DNA of 64,000 bases from Capitulum mitella (GCA_030062745.1 CP099848.1:22694378-22758377); one strand, 5' to 3'. Shown: positions 25,179 through 37,360, numbered from the stretch's first letter. Program-made: numbers and translations. The notes: a model not told the origin generated them from the sequence alone.

Positions 25179-25770
25179 GGCAATTTTTTGGACTGATGTC
25201 TGTTTGTGCATTTGAACACAGAGCATCTTGGATTCAGGTGTCCTGAATCTTGAGTCATGTCTTGCATTTCATTTGTCATCATTCAGCAGTCTGTTTGGGT
25301 GGTGCGTATTATTGCCCTCAGGCTTTCAATCAGTTCTGACATTGCACCATGTAATAGCATGCCATTCTTAAGAGCTATAAAACTGGGTACTGGGCCCTTC
25401 AGAGCAAAACATTTATTTCAACCAGTCCAAGGATTTAAGGAACAAAATGCAAAGATCTAACAACTTTGAGGGAGATGAAAAATACTGATCCAGCCATGAT
25501 CTGACAAACAGATGCAGATGTGAGTTTTTCTTGGGCAGAGATGACCCAGAGGAAATACTCTGAAGCTGTGGCATGGATGAGTTATGTATGATGCATGAGG
25601 TATGCTGAATTAGCAACTCACATTTTTGGGACCCTGATGTTTTTTTGGTAGCAGCTTTCCCTTGCAAAAAAATGGCAATCTTGCAACATTAATGTATCCA
25701 TGCTTTTAATCCACATGAACTTTTCAGAAGCCAGTGGGTGCAATGTTATTAATCAACCCCTTGCATGACA

Positions 25771-25970
25771 CAGGAATACTGATTTGTACTCTTTATAGGG
25801 GGCCTTGTCCCCACAATGTGGAGCTTGGCTCCTAGAAAGCTGATTTTGCATTCCCCTGATATTTTCTGCCAGTTTTGACAAGAAAAAAGCCATCACAACA
25901 AAAGAGAGGCTGAAGCAGATCAGAGACCAGAAAAAGTGTAGAATGAAACATAAAATGATTTAAGCATGTA
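25771..25970 (+). mobile_element. CpG-decayed 5' part of a hAT-type MITE
   Basis: It starts CAGGAATACTGATTTGTACT, which matches the start of copy A with the CG pair lost, and continues with a CAGTTTTGACAAGAAAAAA stretch shared with the copy near 45.0 kb. The 3' end and target duplication could not be located. Confidence 0.45.
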
Positions 25971-26653
25971 TACAAATAGGTCATGTGATGACATCAACAT
26001 ACTGTTAAGGGGTTTCATTAACTATATGTCTGGTACAGTTAGATGCCTACCAACACTAATTTTAACCCTGTCAATGCTCCTCCATGCCTTCCCCTTTTGT
26101 AAAAATAAATCTGCAATCACCACTATCACAAAAATTCAATTTGTGCCAGGGTGACAGAGTGGAAAATCCCATTAAAAAAAACCATGAGCAGAGGAAATGT
26201 AGAACATTTAACATAATTTAAAACAAACTGAATTCTTCATGGGGCAAACTGGTTTCATTTGCCACACCTGAACACATGCCCAGTCATGTTTACATGAAAT
26301 CTGAGTATATCACTGAATAACTGTAAACATAATCTTGCATATCAAGGAAATGCATACTGACTAACAAAGCCACACATCTCACTGTTATAGTTCAGGATAG
26401 CTATAGGTAAACCACAACTGAGCTTGCAGATAAAGTATTACCAATTTTCATGCCATAGCATATGCTCAGCTTTCCACCCACACAGGTATGCCATGAGGGC
26501 CATAAATATTACCCACAATATAAAATCAGTCAGAAGCCATGGACGATACGTTTTTACTGTCACGCATATACGTGGGCAAAATGTTACGACCAGCTTCAAG
26601 CCCAACAATCCATCCTACCCGTCTCCAGACGGTCGGGCCATGCGTCAACTCAC

Positions 26654-26850
26654 CCGCGGCATCACCTGCGATGGTGACGCCGCGGGCGGTGGCCGTCAAA
26701 ATAAAGATCTTCTAGACTCACTTTCCGAACGTACTTAACATGTATTCCGCCACCTTTCATTGACTGCGGGGTGTTCATCGGGTGCGATGTTGCGCGGTAG
26801 GCCCAACGCCGCGCCGAGAGCACAGTATAGGATACTAGAGCCCGCAGGCT
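26654..26850 (-). promoter_or_regulatory. Candidate TRMT2A first non-coding exon and promoter
   Basis: CpG-rich sequence abuts the CpG desert and ends, on the - strand, at a consensus GTGAGT donor (26653-26648). This is what an unmethylated promoter and first exon would look like. Inference from composition and one splice motif only. Confidence 0.3.
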
Positions 26851-26929
26851 GACAGAAAAGTGCGACCGGACTTGATCCTATTCAGCAGTGGTTATGTCGC
26901 GCGAAGCACGGCATTACGTTACATTTTAA

Positions 26930-27400
26930 TGGGGACCGTGTGTTGGGCTCGATACGTACTGGAAAAGGTTCGTATGGAAATGGTTCATCAGAAAAAAAAA
27001 CTGTCAGGAAAGGGTTCTTATTCGAAGGTTCGCGAACTTTAAGTTCGTATCGGAAATGGAAACCGGAAAGGAACGGTCCTATATTCGTTACCCGGCATTA
27101 CTTCACCCAACCCAACTTAACATCTTTGTTGGACCGAACAAAGCGCGACCGCACTCTTAAGAAAACATAATGTATTCTATACCGCGGCTTCGGTGCGGAG
27201 TTGCACCTTCCGATTCACCCTATAACCCACTTCTCCCGTTACAAGCCTTGTCCGGTTCCAACCTTTTCCGGTACGAGCCTTATGTTTACGAATCTTTGGC
27301 TACCATCCTTTTCCCATACGAACCCTTAACGTACGAACATTGGTCCGGTTACCCTTACTGGGTCGTTCGAGATAGCGTAAGGACACCCAGTTCCCTTCAT
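26930..27400. repeat. Imperfect foldback of GGTTCGTA/TACGAACC motifs
   Basis: The left half (26940-27090) carries several GGAAAAGGTTCGTATGG-like phrases and the right half (27190-27380) their complements (CCTTTTCCCATACGAACCC). The halves can pair imperfectly. No open frame of note. Confidence 0.5.
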
Positions 27401-27614
27401 TACCCATCAATGCTGTGAATCTCATGAACTGGTGAACAGACCATTTCATGTCCTCACTAGTCGCCGTCGGAAGCGCCACTGTCGCGGGTGACTGGTGACT
27501 AGGATGAGCTGACGCCTGCCCGACCGTGCGTATCCTTTACTTACCCACAAATGCTGTGACAATATACTTAAGTGGTCTAGGGTTAGAACCGGTGTTTCAA
27601 TTTGAAGACTTTTG

Positions 27615-28826
27615 GGTAATCCTTACCGATCGCACACCATGCGCAGCGTCGAGGGCAAGGTTAATGCGCGATTGTAGTTCTCGGTTTCGCCACCAGGGCA
27701 ATATTCGTTCTTTTTCTCGCCGCTAGGGTGAATATGTAAAAATAATGACATTGGCTAGGATCGCTCCGCTCAAGAACCACTGGCATGAAAACCAATCGTT
27801 CGATTCGGCTGATTCGAACGCCAGTCGATAGCGCCGAACGTTTCGTACCTGTGAGTTACACATTTTGACCCGCTGATGACGTCACAGGTCAGGTCAATCA
27901 CGAAAAAGAGACCACTTTCTCAAGAAATGCCGAATCACAATGGAAAACAGGTCGAAACTGAATTATGCGTGTTTATATGTTCCTGGCAGCTTAATCTCTA
28001 GTTCTATGTGCTACCTGGCACAAGGTCACACAAGGTCAAGGCTAAGTGCTGGGCCAACTTTGATCCCTGTTACAACGTGTCATGCGATGTCCGCACTCTA
28101 TTTTTATACTGGCCAGTGAATTTAACCGATGGAACATGCAAAGCAGTTCATGTCGCCAAGAGAAGAGAAAGGGACTCCTCAGGCTTAAAAGGCCAACAGA
28201 CGCCGAGCGTAATCAGACGGCAAATTGAAAGTTGGTCCGTCAAGCACAGTTCGTTGCGTGCGTTCTGCACGTACACCAGACCTGAAGTATGCCAGGCAGA
28301 AATTGAACGCACCAAGCTTCGAAGAATATGAACTTGAACTGATCAAATTTATGTAGTTTTTGCTACCCCGGTCTTGACTGGGGTCTCCGGTCAAACATCG
28401 TTAACCGAAGTGGGGGGATGTCCCCCTGGCTATCTCTGGAAGTGCTGAACCGATTGCAATGATACTTGCGGAAAAATCAATAGCACTGTATCGGACTACC
28501 TGGGAATACATAAAGCCTTGGGTTTCATACCAAAAATGGTTTTTCAGGTCAAGGCCAAGGCCAAGCTACCAAGCTTTGTACTTCAACTTATTCTCATGTT
28601 GGCATTATGACATTCGTAATACAACGTTCGCATGTCAAAATGATTAAATTGCTTCAAGTCTGTAAAACGAACAGTTTTTTTTTAAAGAAGCGGGGAGTGG
28701 TGTGCCTCTATGTGGTTGCATTTTACTTCATATTATTTCTGGTACGAGTAACGTAATCGAGTCATATGGGAATGGATGGGGCCAAGGGCGTATGCAGGAT
28801 TTTGCAATGGGGGATGTACAACTGAA
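27615..28826 (+). repeat. Left outer arm of the composite palindrome
   Basis: This 1.2 kb is the near-exact reverse complement of 33801-35011; positions in the two arms sum to 62627 almost throughout, with a one-base indel near 27632. By eye identity is about 99%. A 107-codon frame in both arms has no ATG start and no recognised family. The inner end (AAGGGCGTATGCAGGATTTT) resembles hAT-type termini. Confidence 0.95.
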
Positions 28827-29344
28827 AGTTTTCCTCTTAACACGTAGTTTGGCGCGCCGCAGGCGCGCCAAACTTCTTGCATTGCATTGCATTGCATTCT
28901 TCCAACATCGCATATTCTTTATCTAATTATTTTTACGTGTCTACGTTGAATTTCTAAAAGTCGACATTTGGTCTCTCCTTCGGATGTACGTTATAATGAT
29001 ATGATCAGCTTTGGGATTAATTCTGGACGATGCTAGGAAATGAATCGGACTGGACCGCACATTATGTTGCATCAAACAGCATGATCATCTGGCACCAGCC
29101 ACGTATCGACCGGTGCCCCCACTAGGCGTGTTTGTACCGGCCGAGTTTGCTAACACCTACACACGTGTCAGGGCAACGGCTTTTAATGCGCTCAGTATGT
29201 GCTTGCATCTCCTGGTACTAGCAAAGCACCGGCATTGTCAGCCCCTGCGTCGCGCCGGCATCGTTGGTACTGATTCACTGGCGGTGGCCGGATGCCGGCC
29301 ACTGGTACAGTAGTACACAATATTACATTTTGAGTGGAAATACA
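28827..29344. other. Segment present only in the left half of the palindrome
   Basis: It separates the left arm from the left 21-bp array and has no counterpart on the right. It starts with a perfect hairpin and four TGCAT-type pentamers (28880-28900). No gene seen. Confidence 0.7.
28846..28874. repeat. Perfect GC-rich hairpin
   Basis: AGTTTGGCGCGCC and its exact complement are separated by GCA: a 13-bp stem with a 3-base loop, placed 20 bases inside the break in palindrome symmetry. Confidence 0.95.
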
Positions 29345-30736
29345 CTAGAAAACTGATGATGACGACATGACAGACTGATGACGCATGACGGCAGACTGAT
29401 GACGCGTAACGGCAGGCTGATGACGCAAGAAGACAGACTGATGACGTATGACGCAGACTGATGACGCGTAACGGCAGGCTGATGACGCATGCAGACAGAG
29501 TGATGACGCGTAACGGCAGACTGATGACGCAAGAAAACAGACTGATGACGTATAACGCAGACTGATGACGCGTAACGGCAGACTGATGACGGATGACGGC
29601 AGACCTGTGACGCATAACGGCAGACTGGTGACGTGTAGAGGTAGACTGATGACCCATGACGGCAGACTGATGACGCGTAACGGCAGACTGATGACGCGTG
29701 ACGGCAGACCGACAAACGCAGAGGGAGGAGAGGAACATACGGCAGACTGATGACGCGTAACGGCAGACTGATGACGCATAACGGCAGACTGGTGACGCGT
29801 AACGGCAGACTGGTGACGCGTAGAGGCAGACTGATGACGCATGAGGGCAGACTGATGACGCATGACGGCAGACTGATGACGTGTAACGGCAGACTGATGA
29901 CACATGACGGCAGACTGATGACGCGTAACAGCAAGCTGATGACGCATGACGGCAGACTGGCGACGCGTAACGGCAGACTGGTGACGTGTAGAGGGAGACT
30001 GATGACGCATGAGGGCAGACTGATGACGCATAACGGCAGACTGGTGACGCGTAACGGCAGATTGGTGACGCGTGACGGCAGACTGGTGACGCGTAGAGGC
30101 ATACTGATGACGCATGAGGAAAGACTGATGACGCATGAGGGCAGACTGATAACGCATGACGGCAGACCGATGACGCGTAACGGCAGACTGATGACGCATG
30201 ACGGCAGCCTGGTGACGCGTAACGGCAGACTGGTGACGCGTAGAGGCAGACTGATCACGCGTAACGACAGACTGATGACGCGTAGAGGCATACTGATGAC
30301 GCATGAGGAAGACTATACGCATGAGGGCAACTGATAACGCATGACGGCAGACCGATGACGCGTAACGGCAGACTGATGACGCATGACGGCAGCCTGGTGA
30401 CGCGTAACGGCAGACTGGTGACGCGTAGAGGCAGACTGATCACGCGTAACGACAGACTGATGACTCATGACGGCAGACTGGTGACGTGTAACGGCAGACT
30501 GACGGCGCATGACGGGAGACTGGTGACGCGTAACGGCAGACTGATGACGCATGACGGCAGACTGGTGACGCGTAACGGCAGACTGGTTACGCATGACGGC
30601 AGATTGGTGACGCGTAACGGCAGACTGGTGACGCGTAACGGCAGACTGATCACGCGTAACGGAAGACTGATCACGCGTAACGACAGACTGATGACTCATG
30701 ACGGCAGACTGGTGACGTGTAACGGCAGACATACAC
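29345..30736 (+). repeat. 21-bp minisatellite, left array (about 65 units)
   Basis: Units of the form TGATGACGCGTAACGGCAG plus two bases repeat head to tail, with variants CGCATGACGG, CGCATGAGGG and CGCGTAGAGG. One interruption lies near 29709-29742. Because 21 is a multiple of three and no unit contains a stop in several frames, open frames of up to 325 codons arise on both strands; they have no other sign of coding. Confidence 0.97.
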
Positions 30737-30875
30737 ACACACACATATATATATATATATGACCGTGATCGGCATCGGGATGATGACCGGGACCGGGATC
30801 GGGATCAGAATCAGGATCGGAATCAGAATTGGGATCAGGATCGGGATCATGACCGGAATTGGAATCAGGAATACC
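30737..30875. repeat. (CA)n(TA)n followed by GGGATC hexamer repeats
   Basis: A short CA/TA run ends near 30760, then GGGATC/AGGATC/GAATCA hexamers continue to about 30870. The same hexamer occurs in reverse orientation at 31580-31905. Confidence 0.9.
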
Positions 30876-31281
30876 CATCTGCACATCTGCACACCATCGC
30901 ATCTGCACACCTGCAAAGCTGCACACCTGCACGCCTGCACACCTGCACATCTGCACATCTGCACATCTATACATCTCCACATCTAGACATGTCCACATCT
31001 CCACATGTCCACATCTCAACATCTGGACATATAGACATCTGGACATCCAGACATCTGGACATCTGAACATCTGGACATATAGACATTTACGCATCTAGAC
31101 ATCTAGACATCTCGACATCTCAATATCTATACATTTACACATCTAGACATTTGCACATTTAGACATCTGGACATTTACACATCTGGACATTTACACATGT
31201 AGACCACTAGACATTTCCACATCTAGACATTTACAGATCTAGACTTCTAGACATTTACACATCTAGACATTTACACATCAC
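30876..31281 (+). repeat. 8-bp satellite ACATCTNN, first block
   Basis: Octamers such as ACATCTGG, ACATCTAG and ACATTTAC run to a short perfect dyad centred near 31281 (ACATTTACACAT, CAC, then the complement). Confidence 0.95.
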
Positions 31282-31579
31282 ATGTGTAAATGTCTTGCTG
31301 TCTAGATGTGTAAATGTCTAGATGTCTAGATGTGTCAATGTCCAGATGTCTAGATGTGTAAATGTCTAGATGTCTACACGTCTAGATGTCTAGATGTCTA
31401 GATCTCCAGATGTCTAGATGTCTAGATGTCCAGATGTAGAGATGTCCAGATGTGGAGATGTGGAGATGTGGAGATCTTTTGATTGTGGAGATGTATAGAT
31501 GTGGAGATGTATAGATGTGCAGATGTGCAGATGTGCAGCTGAGCAGATCTGCTGGTGTGCAGATGTGAAGATGTGTATT
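31282..31579 (-). repeat. 8-bp satellite, inverted block
   Basis: The same octamers in reverse complement (NNAGATGT), beginning at the dyad near 31281. A TCTTGCTGTCTAGATG phrase near 31294 reappears reverse-complemented near 32485. Confidence 0.95.
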
Positions 31580-31905
31580 TCCTAATTCCAATTCCGATCC
31601 TGATCCCGATCCTGATCCCAATTCTGATTCCGATCCTGATCCTCATCCCGATCCCGGTCCCGGTCCTGATCCCGATCCTGATCCTGATCATGATCCAGAT
31701 TCTGATTCTGATTCCGATTCTGATTCCGATCCCGATCCTATCCCGATCCCGATCCAGATCCTGCTGTCGATCCAGATCCCGATTTCGATCCTGATCCTGA
31801 CCCTGATCCTAATTCCGATCCCGGTCCTAATCCCGATCCCGATTCCGACCCCGGCCCTGATCCCGATCCCAATCCCGATTCCGATCCTGACCCTGATCCA
31901 GATGT
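31580..31905 (-). repeat. GATCCC/GATCCT hexamer array
   Basis: About 54 hexamers of GATCCY or GATTCY. Orientation is opposite to the block at 30765-30870. The centre of the whole palindrome (about 31897) falls at its right edge. Confidence 0.95.
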
Positions 31906-32140
31906 CCAGAGGCCTAGATGTCTAGATGTCCAGATGTCCAGATGTGCAGATGTCTATATGTCTAGATGTCTAGATGTCCAGATGTGGAGATGTCCAGATG
32001 TGGAGATCTGGAGATGTGGAGATGTGGAGATATGGAGATTTCTAGATGTGGAGATGTCTCGATGTTGAGCTGTATAGATGTGCAGATGTGCAGATGTGGA
32101 GATGTGGAGGTGTGCAGGTGTGCAGATGTGAACATGTGTA
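31906..32140 (-). repeat. 8-bp satellite (AGATGTNN)
   Basis: Octamers AGATGTCC, AGATGTGG and AGATGTGC follow the hexamer block. Confidence 0.93.
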
Positions 32141-32258
32141 TATTTTTTAGATACATATATATACATCTATATATATGTATATGTGTCTATGTCTGTGTAT
32201 ATATATATTTAGATAGGTGGATATGTGTATATATGTATATATGTATCTATATATGCAC
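32141..32258. repeat. AT-rich spacer with TATA/TGTA runs
   Basis: Imperfect ATAT and GTAT runs without a fixed long period. Confidence 0.85.
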
Positions 32259-32513
32259 ATCTATACATCTCCACATTCAAAAGATCTCCACATCTCCACA
32301 TCTCCACATCTGTACATCTCCACATCTGGACATCTCTACATCTGGACATCTAGACATCTAGACGTTTAGACATCTAGACATTTACACATCTAGACATCTG
32401 GACATTGACACATCTAGACATCTAGATATTTACACATCTAGACATCTGGACATTGACACATCTAGACATCTAGACATTTACACATCTAGACAGCAAGACA
32501 TTTACACATGTGA
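32259..32513 (+). repeat. 8-bp satellite (ACATCTNN), second forward block
   Basis: Octamers run to a second dyad at about 32513, identical to the first except that its 3-base centre is GTG rather than CAC. Confidence 0.95.
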
Positions 32514-32897
32514 TGTGTAAATGTCTAGATGTGTAAATGTCTAGAAGTCCAGATGTGTAAATGTCTAGATGTGGAAATGTCTAGTGGTCTACATGTGTAA
32601 ATGTCCAGATGTGTAAATGTCCAGATGTCTAAATGTGCAAATGTCTAGATGTGTAAATGTATAGATATTGAGATGTCGAGATGTCTAGATGTCTAGATGC
32701 GTAAATGTCTAGATGTCCAGATGTTCAGATGTCCAGATGTCTGGATGTCCAGATGTCTATATGTCCAGATGTTGAGATGTGGACATGTGGAGATGTGGAC
32801 ATGTCTAGATGTGGAGATGTATAGATGTGCAGATGTGCAGATGTGCAGGTGTGCAGGTGTGCAGCTGTGCAGGTGTGCAGATGCGATGGTGTGCAGA
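32514..32897 (-). repeat. 8-bp satellite, outer right block
   Basis: Nearly the exact reverse complement of 30890-31281, including rare octamer variants in the same order. Confidence 0.95.
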
Positions 32898-33002
<105 letters not shown>

Positions 33003-33800
33003 GTCTGCCGTTACACGTCACCAGTCTGCCGTCATGAGTCATCAGTCTGCCGTTACGCGTGATCAGTCTTCCGTTACGCGTGATCAGTCTGCCGTTACGC
33101 GTCACCAGTCTGCCGTCATGCGTCATCAGTCTGCCGTTACGCGTCACCAGTCTCCCGTCATGCGCCGTCAGTCTGCCGTTACGCGTCACCAGTCTGCCGT
33201 CATGAGTCATCAGTCTGTCGTTACGCGTGATCAGTCTTCCGTTACGCGTGATCAGTCTGCCGTTACGCGTCACCAGTCTGCCGTTACGCGTCACCAGTCT
33301 GCCGTCATGCGTCACCAGTCTGCCGTTACGCGTCACCAGTGTGTCGTCATGCGTCATCAGTCTTCCGTTACGCGTGATCAGTCTGCCGTTACGCGTCACC
33401 AGTTTGTCGTCATGCGTCATCAGTCTGCCCTCATGCGTCATCAGTCTGCCATCATGCGTCATCAGTCTGCCTCTACGCGTCACCAGTCTGTCGTTACGCG
33501 TCACCAGGCTGCCGTCATGCGCCATCAGTGTGCCGTTACGCGTCATCAGTCTGCCGTCATGCGTTATCAGTCTGCCCTCATGCGTCATCAGTCTTTCCTC
33601 ATGCGTCATCAGTATGCCTCTACGCGTCACCAGTCTGCCGTCACGCGTCACCAGTCTGCCGTTACGCGTCGCCAGTCTGCCGTTATGCGTCATCAGTCTG
33701 CCCTCATGCGTCACCAGTCTCCCTCTACACGTCACCAGTCTGCCGTTACGCGTCGCCAGTCTGCCGTCATGCGTCATCAGCTTGCTGTTACGCGTCATCA
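33003..33800 (-). repeat. 21-bp minisatellite, right array (about 38 units)
   Basis: It is the reverse complement of the left array from about 29916 to 30736, with the same order of variant units. The outer third of the left array is missing here. Confidence 0.97.
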
Positions 33801-35011
33801 GTCAGCTGTACATCCCCCATTGCAAAATCCTGCATACGCCCTTGGCCCCATCCTTTCCCATATGACTCGATTACGTTACTCGTACCAGAAATAATATGAA
33901 GTAAAATGCAACCACATAGAGGCACACCACTCCCCGCTTCTTTAAAAAAAAACTGTTCGTTTTACAGACTTGAAGCAATTTAATCATTTTGACATGCGAA
34001 CGTTGTATTACGAATGTCATAATGCCAACATGAGAATAAGTTGAAGTACAAAGCTTGGTAGCTTGGCCTTGGCCTTGACCTGAAAAACCATTTTTGGTAT
34101 GAAACCCAAGGCTTTATGTATTCCCAGGTAGTCCGATACAGTGCTATTGATTTTTCCGCAAGTATCATTGCAATCGGTTCAGCACTTCCAGAGATAGCCA
34201 GGGGGACATCCCCCCACTTCGGTTAACGATGTTTGACCGGAGACCCCAGTCAAGACCGGGGTAGCAAAAACTACATAAATTTGATCAGTTCAAGTTCATA
34301 TTCTTCGAAGCTTGGTGCGTTCAATTTCTGCATGGCATACTTCAGGTCTGGTGTACGTGCAGAACGCACGCAACGAACTGTGCTTGACGGACCAACTTTC
34401 AATTTGCCGTCTGATTACGCTCGGCGTCTGTTGGCCTTTTAAGCCTGAGGAGTCCCTTTCTCTTCTCTTGGCGACATGAACTGCTTTGCATGTTCCATCG
34501 GTTAAATTCACTGGCCAGTATAAAAATAGAGTGCGGACATCGCATGACACGTTGTAACAGGGATCAAAGTTGGCCCAGCACTTAGCCTTGACCTTGTGTG
34601 ACCTTGTGCCAGGTAGCACATAGAACTAGAGATTAAGCTGCCAGGAACATATAAACACGCATAATTCAGTTTCGACCTGTTTTCCATTGTGATTCGGCAT
34701 TTCTTGAGAAAGTGGTCTCTTTTTCGTGATTGACCTGACCTGTGACGTCATCAGCGGGTCAAAATGTGTAACTCACAGGTACGAAACGTTCGGCGCTATC
34801 GACTGGCGTTCGAATCAGCCGAATCGAACGATTGGTTTTCATGCCAGTGGTTCTTGAGCGGAGCGATCCTAGCCAATGTCATTATTTTTACATATTCACC
34901 CTAGCGGCGAGAAAAAGAACGAATATTGCCCTGGTGGCAAAACCGAGGACTACAATCGCGCATTAACCTTGCCCTCGACGCTGCGCATGGTTGCGATCGG
35001 TAAGGATTACC
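33801..35011 (-). repeat. Right outer arm of the composite palindrome
   Basis: Reverse complement of 27615-28826 with very few differences, for example one changed codon in the 107-codon frame. Similarity stops abruptly after GGATTACC at 35011. Confidence 0.95.
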
Positions 35012-35649
35012 GACTTTTGGTGCAATACTCCCTCAAATGGAGTCTACCAGTGACCTCCAACCGCCATGAGACCGCCACTTCTCACCGCGAACGTGGCCAC
35101 TCGCACTTTCGTCTGCTTTCCAAGCTCATAGACACATTTGTCGCACTCGCGTCATCACTGGATGCACACGAAGATGCTACTAATTTGCCCTTGTTCCCAC
35201 CTACATATGTCGGCTTCTGATCTGACATTTTTACGTTGTCCCATTTTTGGCTGGAGTCGGCGTTCCATTAGGTAAAATAAATATCCTTGGAATTATTGCG
35301 CTTTTTGGCTCATTCCAATCTTTAAGAGGCCAGTTCCGCCTACATTCTCGTTTCGGTGTCGCTGGGTGTTTCCGGGATCCGAGCAATATTTGACATCGTT
35401 CAAGGTACGAATACAAAATTGATGCACAAATATTCTTGAGCTTTTTTCTGATGCTGGTGACAGTTAAGTAGCATTCCATTTTCTTATGAGGACATCAATC
35501 GCTCTTAAACGTGACAATGTCAAAATACAGGCGTACTTGAAATATACGAGTTACGCAGATTGCAGATACGCGAACGCAATCCAGCAACTAAAATTGGCCC
35601 TGCTTATACAGGTTCATAATGCTATTAAATCAGTGTGCTTCAGGCCCGG
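35012..35649. other. Intergenic, no gene recognised
   Basis: A 114-codon frame ends at 35220 but does not resemble a known family and partly reads into the palindrome arm. Nothing else stands out. Confidence 0.45.
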
Positions 35650-37360
35650 ATCCAAGGGGCTCAGGTACCTTCCATGAGGTCTAAGAAGGGGCCCCACGAG
35701 AGGGGCCCCAAAAGGGCCCTTCTCGTGCCGGCCCGGAAGGGGCTCCTCTCAAACTCATAAGGACCCCGAAGGGGCCGATATGAGCTTCACGAGGCCTGTG
35801 AAAACGTGACAGATTCTTGATGCAGTCAGGGGGACCTCTGGGTGGGTTCGATGACACCTGAGACGCAAAGAAGAGCCCAGGGGCGCAGCCAGGGGCGAGA
35901 TCTTGAGGACCACAGGAAGGGACAGACCAGAGCCCTCCGAAACGTCTGAGGGGGGAGGGCCCTTCGCCAGCGAGATTATAGAAAATTAGTCTTATAAAAA
36001 CCGGAGCTTTCGCCAAAATGTTTCAGGAACGGTAGGCAAGAGAAGAAAATGGTGAAATGTGTAGATTCAAGCATACAGAGGGACACCTTATCGGCCTGTA
36101 CGGGACCCCTGACGGCCTCTAGGGAGCTCGTGCCAGCCTGTGAAGGCTCCTTGCCAGCTTCTAGGGGCTCCTGAGACGGCCAAGATGAGGACTGAGTCAC
36201 TAGCACGGCACAGGGGCCCTTGGAATGTCATGGGGGCCCCAATTGAGTTTCACAGGCCTGTATGACAAGTTGAAGGTTCCTGATGCCGTCACAGGGCCTC
36301 CGAGCGGGTTAATAAGACCCTGAGACGTCAACATGTCCCTTTAGATGGATATAAGGGCCGCTGAAACTTCCCACGGGGCCCCTGGGACCACAAGATGGGC
36401 CCCAACACACCAAGGAGTCTATGAGACCGCTTTAAATGCCAACCTCAGGGGCCTCCCCTGAGATGGCAAGAACTTAAGAAGGTGCATAGCACGGCATAAG
36501 GAGATCCTGGCCAGCTAAAGAAGCCCTCTAAAAGGGGATTCATCAGCAACCTCAAGCTCGAGAGGGACCCCAAATGAGCCATACTGGTCTTTTTGAAACC
36601 CTGAGGGGTTCCTGATGCAGTCAGGGGCCCCGGGTAGGCTAGGTGGGTCCTGAGACGGCAAGGTGTGCTCCTACACGGCTGATGGCCCCTGGGACCGCCA
36701 AAAATGCCGGAGACCCCTTGCGAGGCAAAGACGATAAGAGGACCTCTTAGAGGGTATGGGGGCTCTGGACGGCCAGGGAGTCCCCGAGTGTGTGAGGCGG
36801 GCTTCTGGCATAGAAAAGGTCCGCCTGAGGCTGCCAGTGAGGCCCCGACTGCCAGATATACCCCATGCAACCGAGGAAGACCCCTGATACAGCCATGGAG
36901 ACAACCGCAGACGTTCAAAGGGCCCATGACACTACACAGGGGCCCTGAAATCGGCAAAAGGTCTTTTGAAACTATCAAAGGACCCCTGAGACGGCAAAAA
37001 ATGTTCCTCAGAGATGACAAGAGGGGCCTCTAAGACAACAGCTGGTTCCCTGACACCGCCATATAGTGGCTTTTGAGACTTCTCATTAAAAAGTCTCCAG
37101 CAATATGGGCCCCGAGACTACCTTCAGACAGCTTCTGAAACGGCCAAAGGACCTAGAGCATTGCCAGAGGCGCCTTTGTCACGGAAGAAGGAGACTTACA
37201 GAAGGCCTTTGTAACCGCCTGTGGGGCTCCTTAGACGGCAAAAAAATTTCCGGCGGCGACAGGCTGGAACCCGTAATGACTTAAGTGTCCCTGAAACTGC
37301 CAGATGGGCCCATGAAACTGCCCGAGGTACCCCTGAAACCGCCATAGGAGCGCCTGAGGC
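35650..37360 (+). repeat. GC-rich degenerate satellite, copy 1
   Basis: Short subunits ending CTGAGACGGCAARR alternate with GGGGCCCC-type blocks; a longer phrase with TGATGCAGTCAGGGG recurs near 35817, 36272 and 36612, about 340-455 bp apart. The region is colinear, inverted and roughly 85% identical to 48.7-50.15 kb. It begins with a GGGGCCC-rich hairpin near 35696-35727. Confidence 0.85.

Larger units (their letters stand above)
23813..26653 (-). other. Probable first intron of TRMT2A; CpG desert 24.1-26.5 kb
   Basis: Between about 24093 and 26540 I find only three CG dinucleotides in 2.45 kb. CG returns sharply at 26541. A possible acceptor (GCGTTTTAG on the - strand) lies near 23860 and a consensus donor GTGAGT on the - strand lies at 26648-26653. 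The desert would fall inside the intron between them. No coding gene is seen in it. Confidence 0.5.

Noticed and set aside
28006..28331. 107-codon frame found in both palindrome arms as a conserved gene
   Set aside because: It has no ATG in frame at the start (GTG), no recognised family, and its conservation is explained by the recent duplication of the arm.
31580..31905. Ile-Pro repeat protein encoded by the hexamer array
   Set aside because: The dipeptide repeat follows from the 6-bp period; no start, splice or flanking coding evidence.
36445..37033. Frames of 100-190 codons in the GC-rich satellite
   Set aside because: The inverted copy at 49 kb does not preserve the frame, so these are chance frames.
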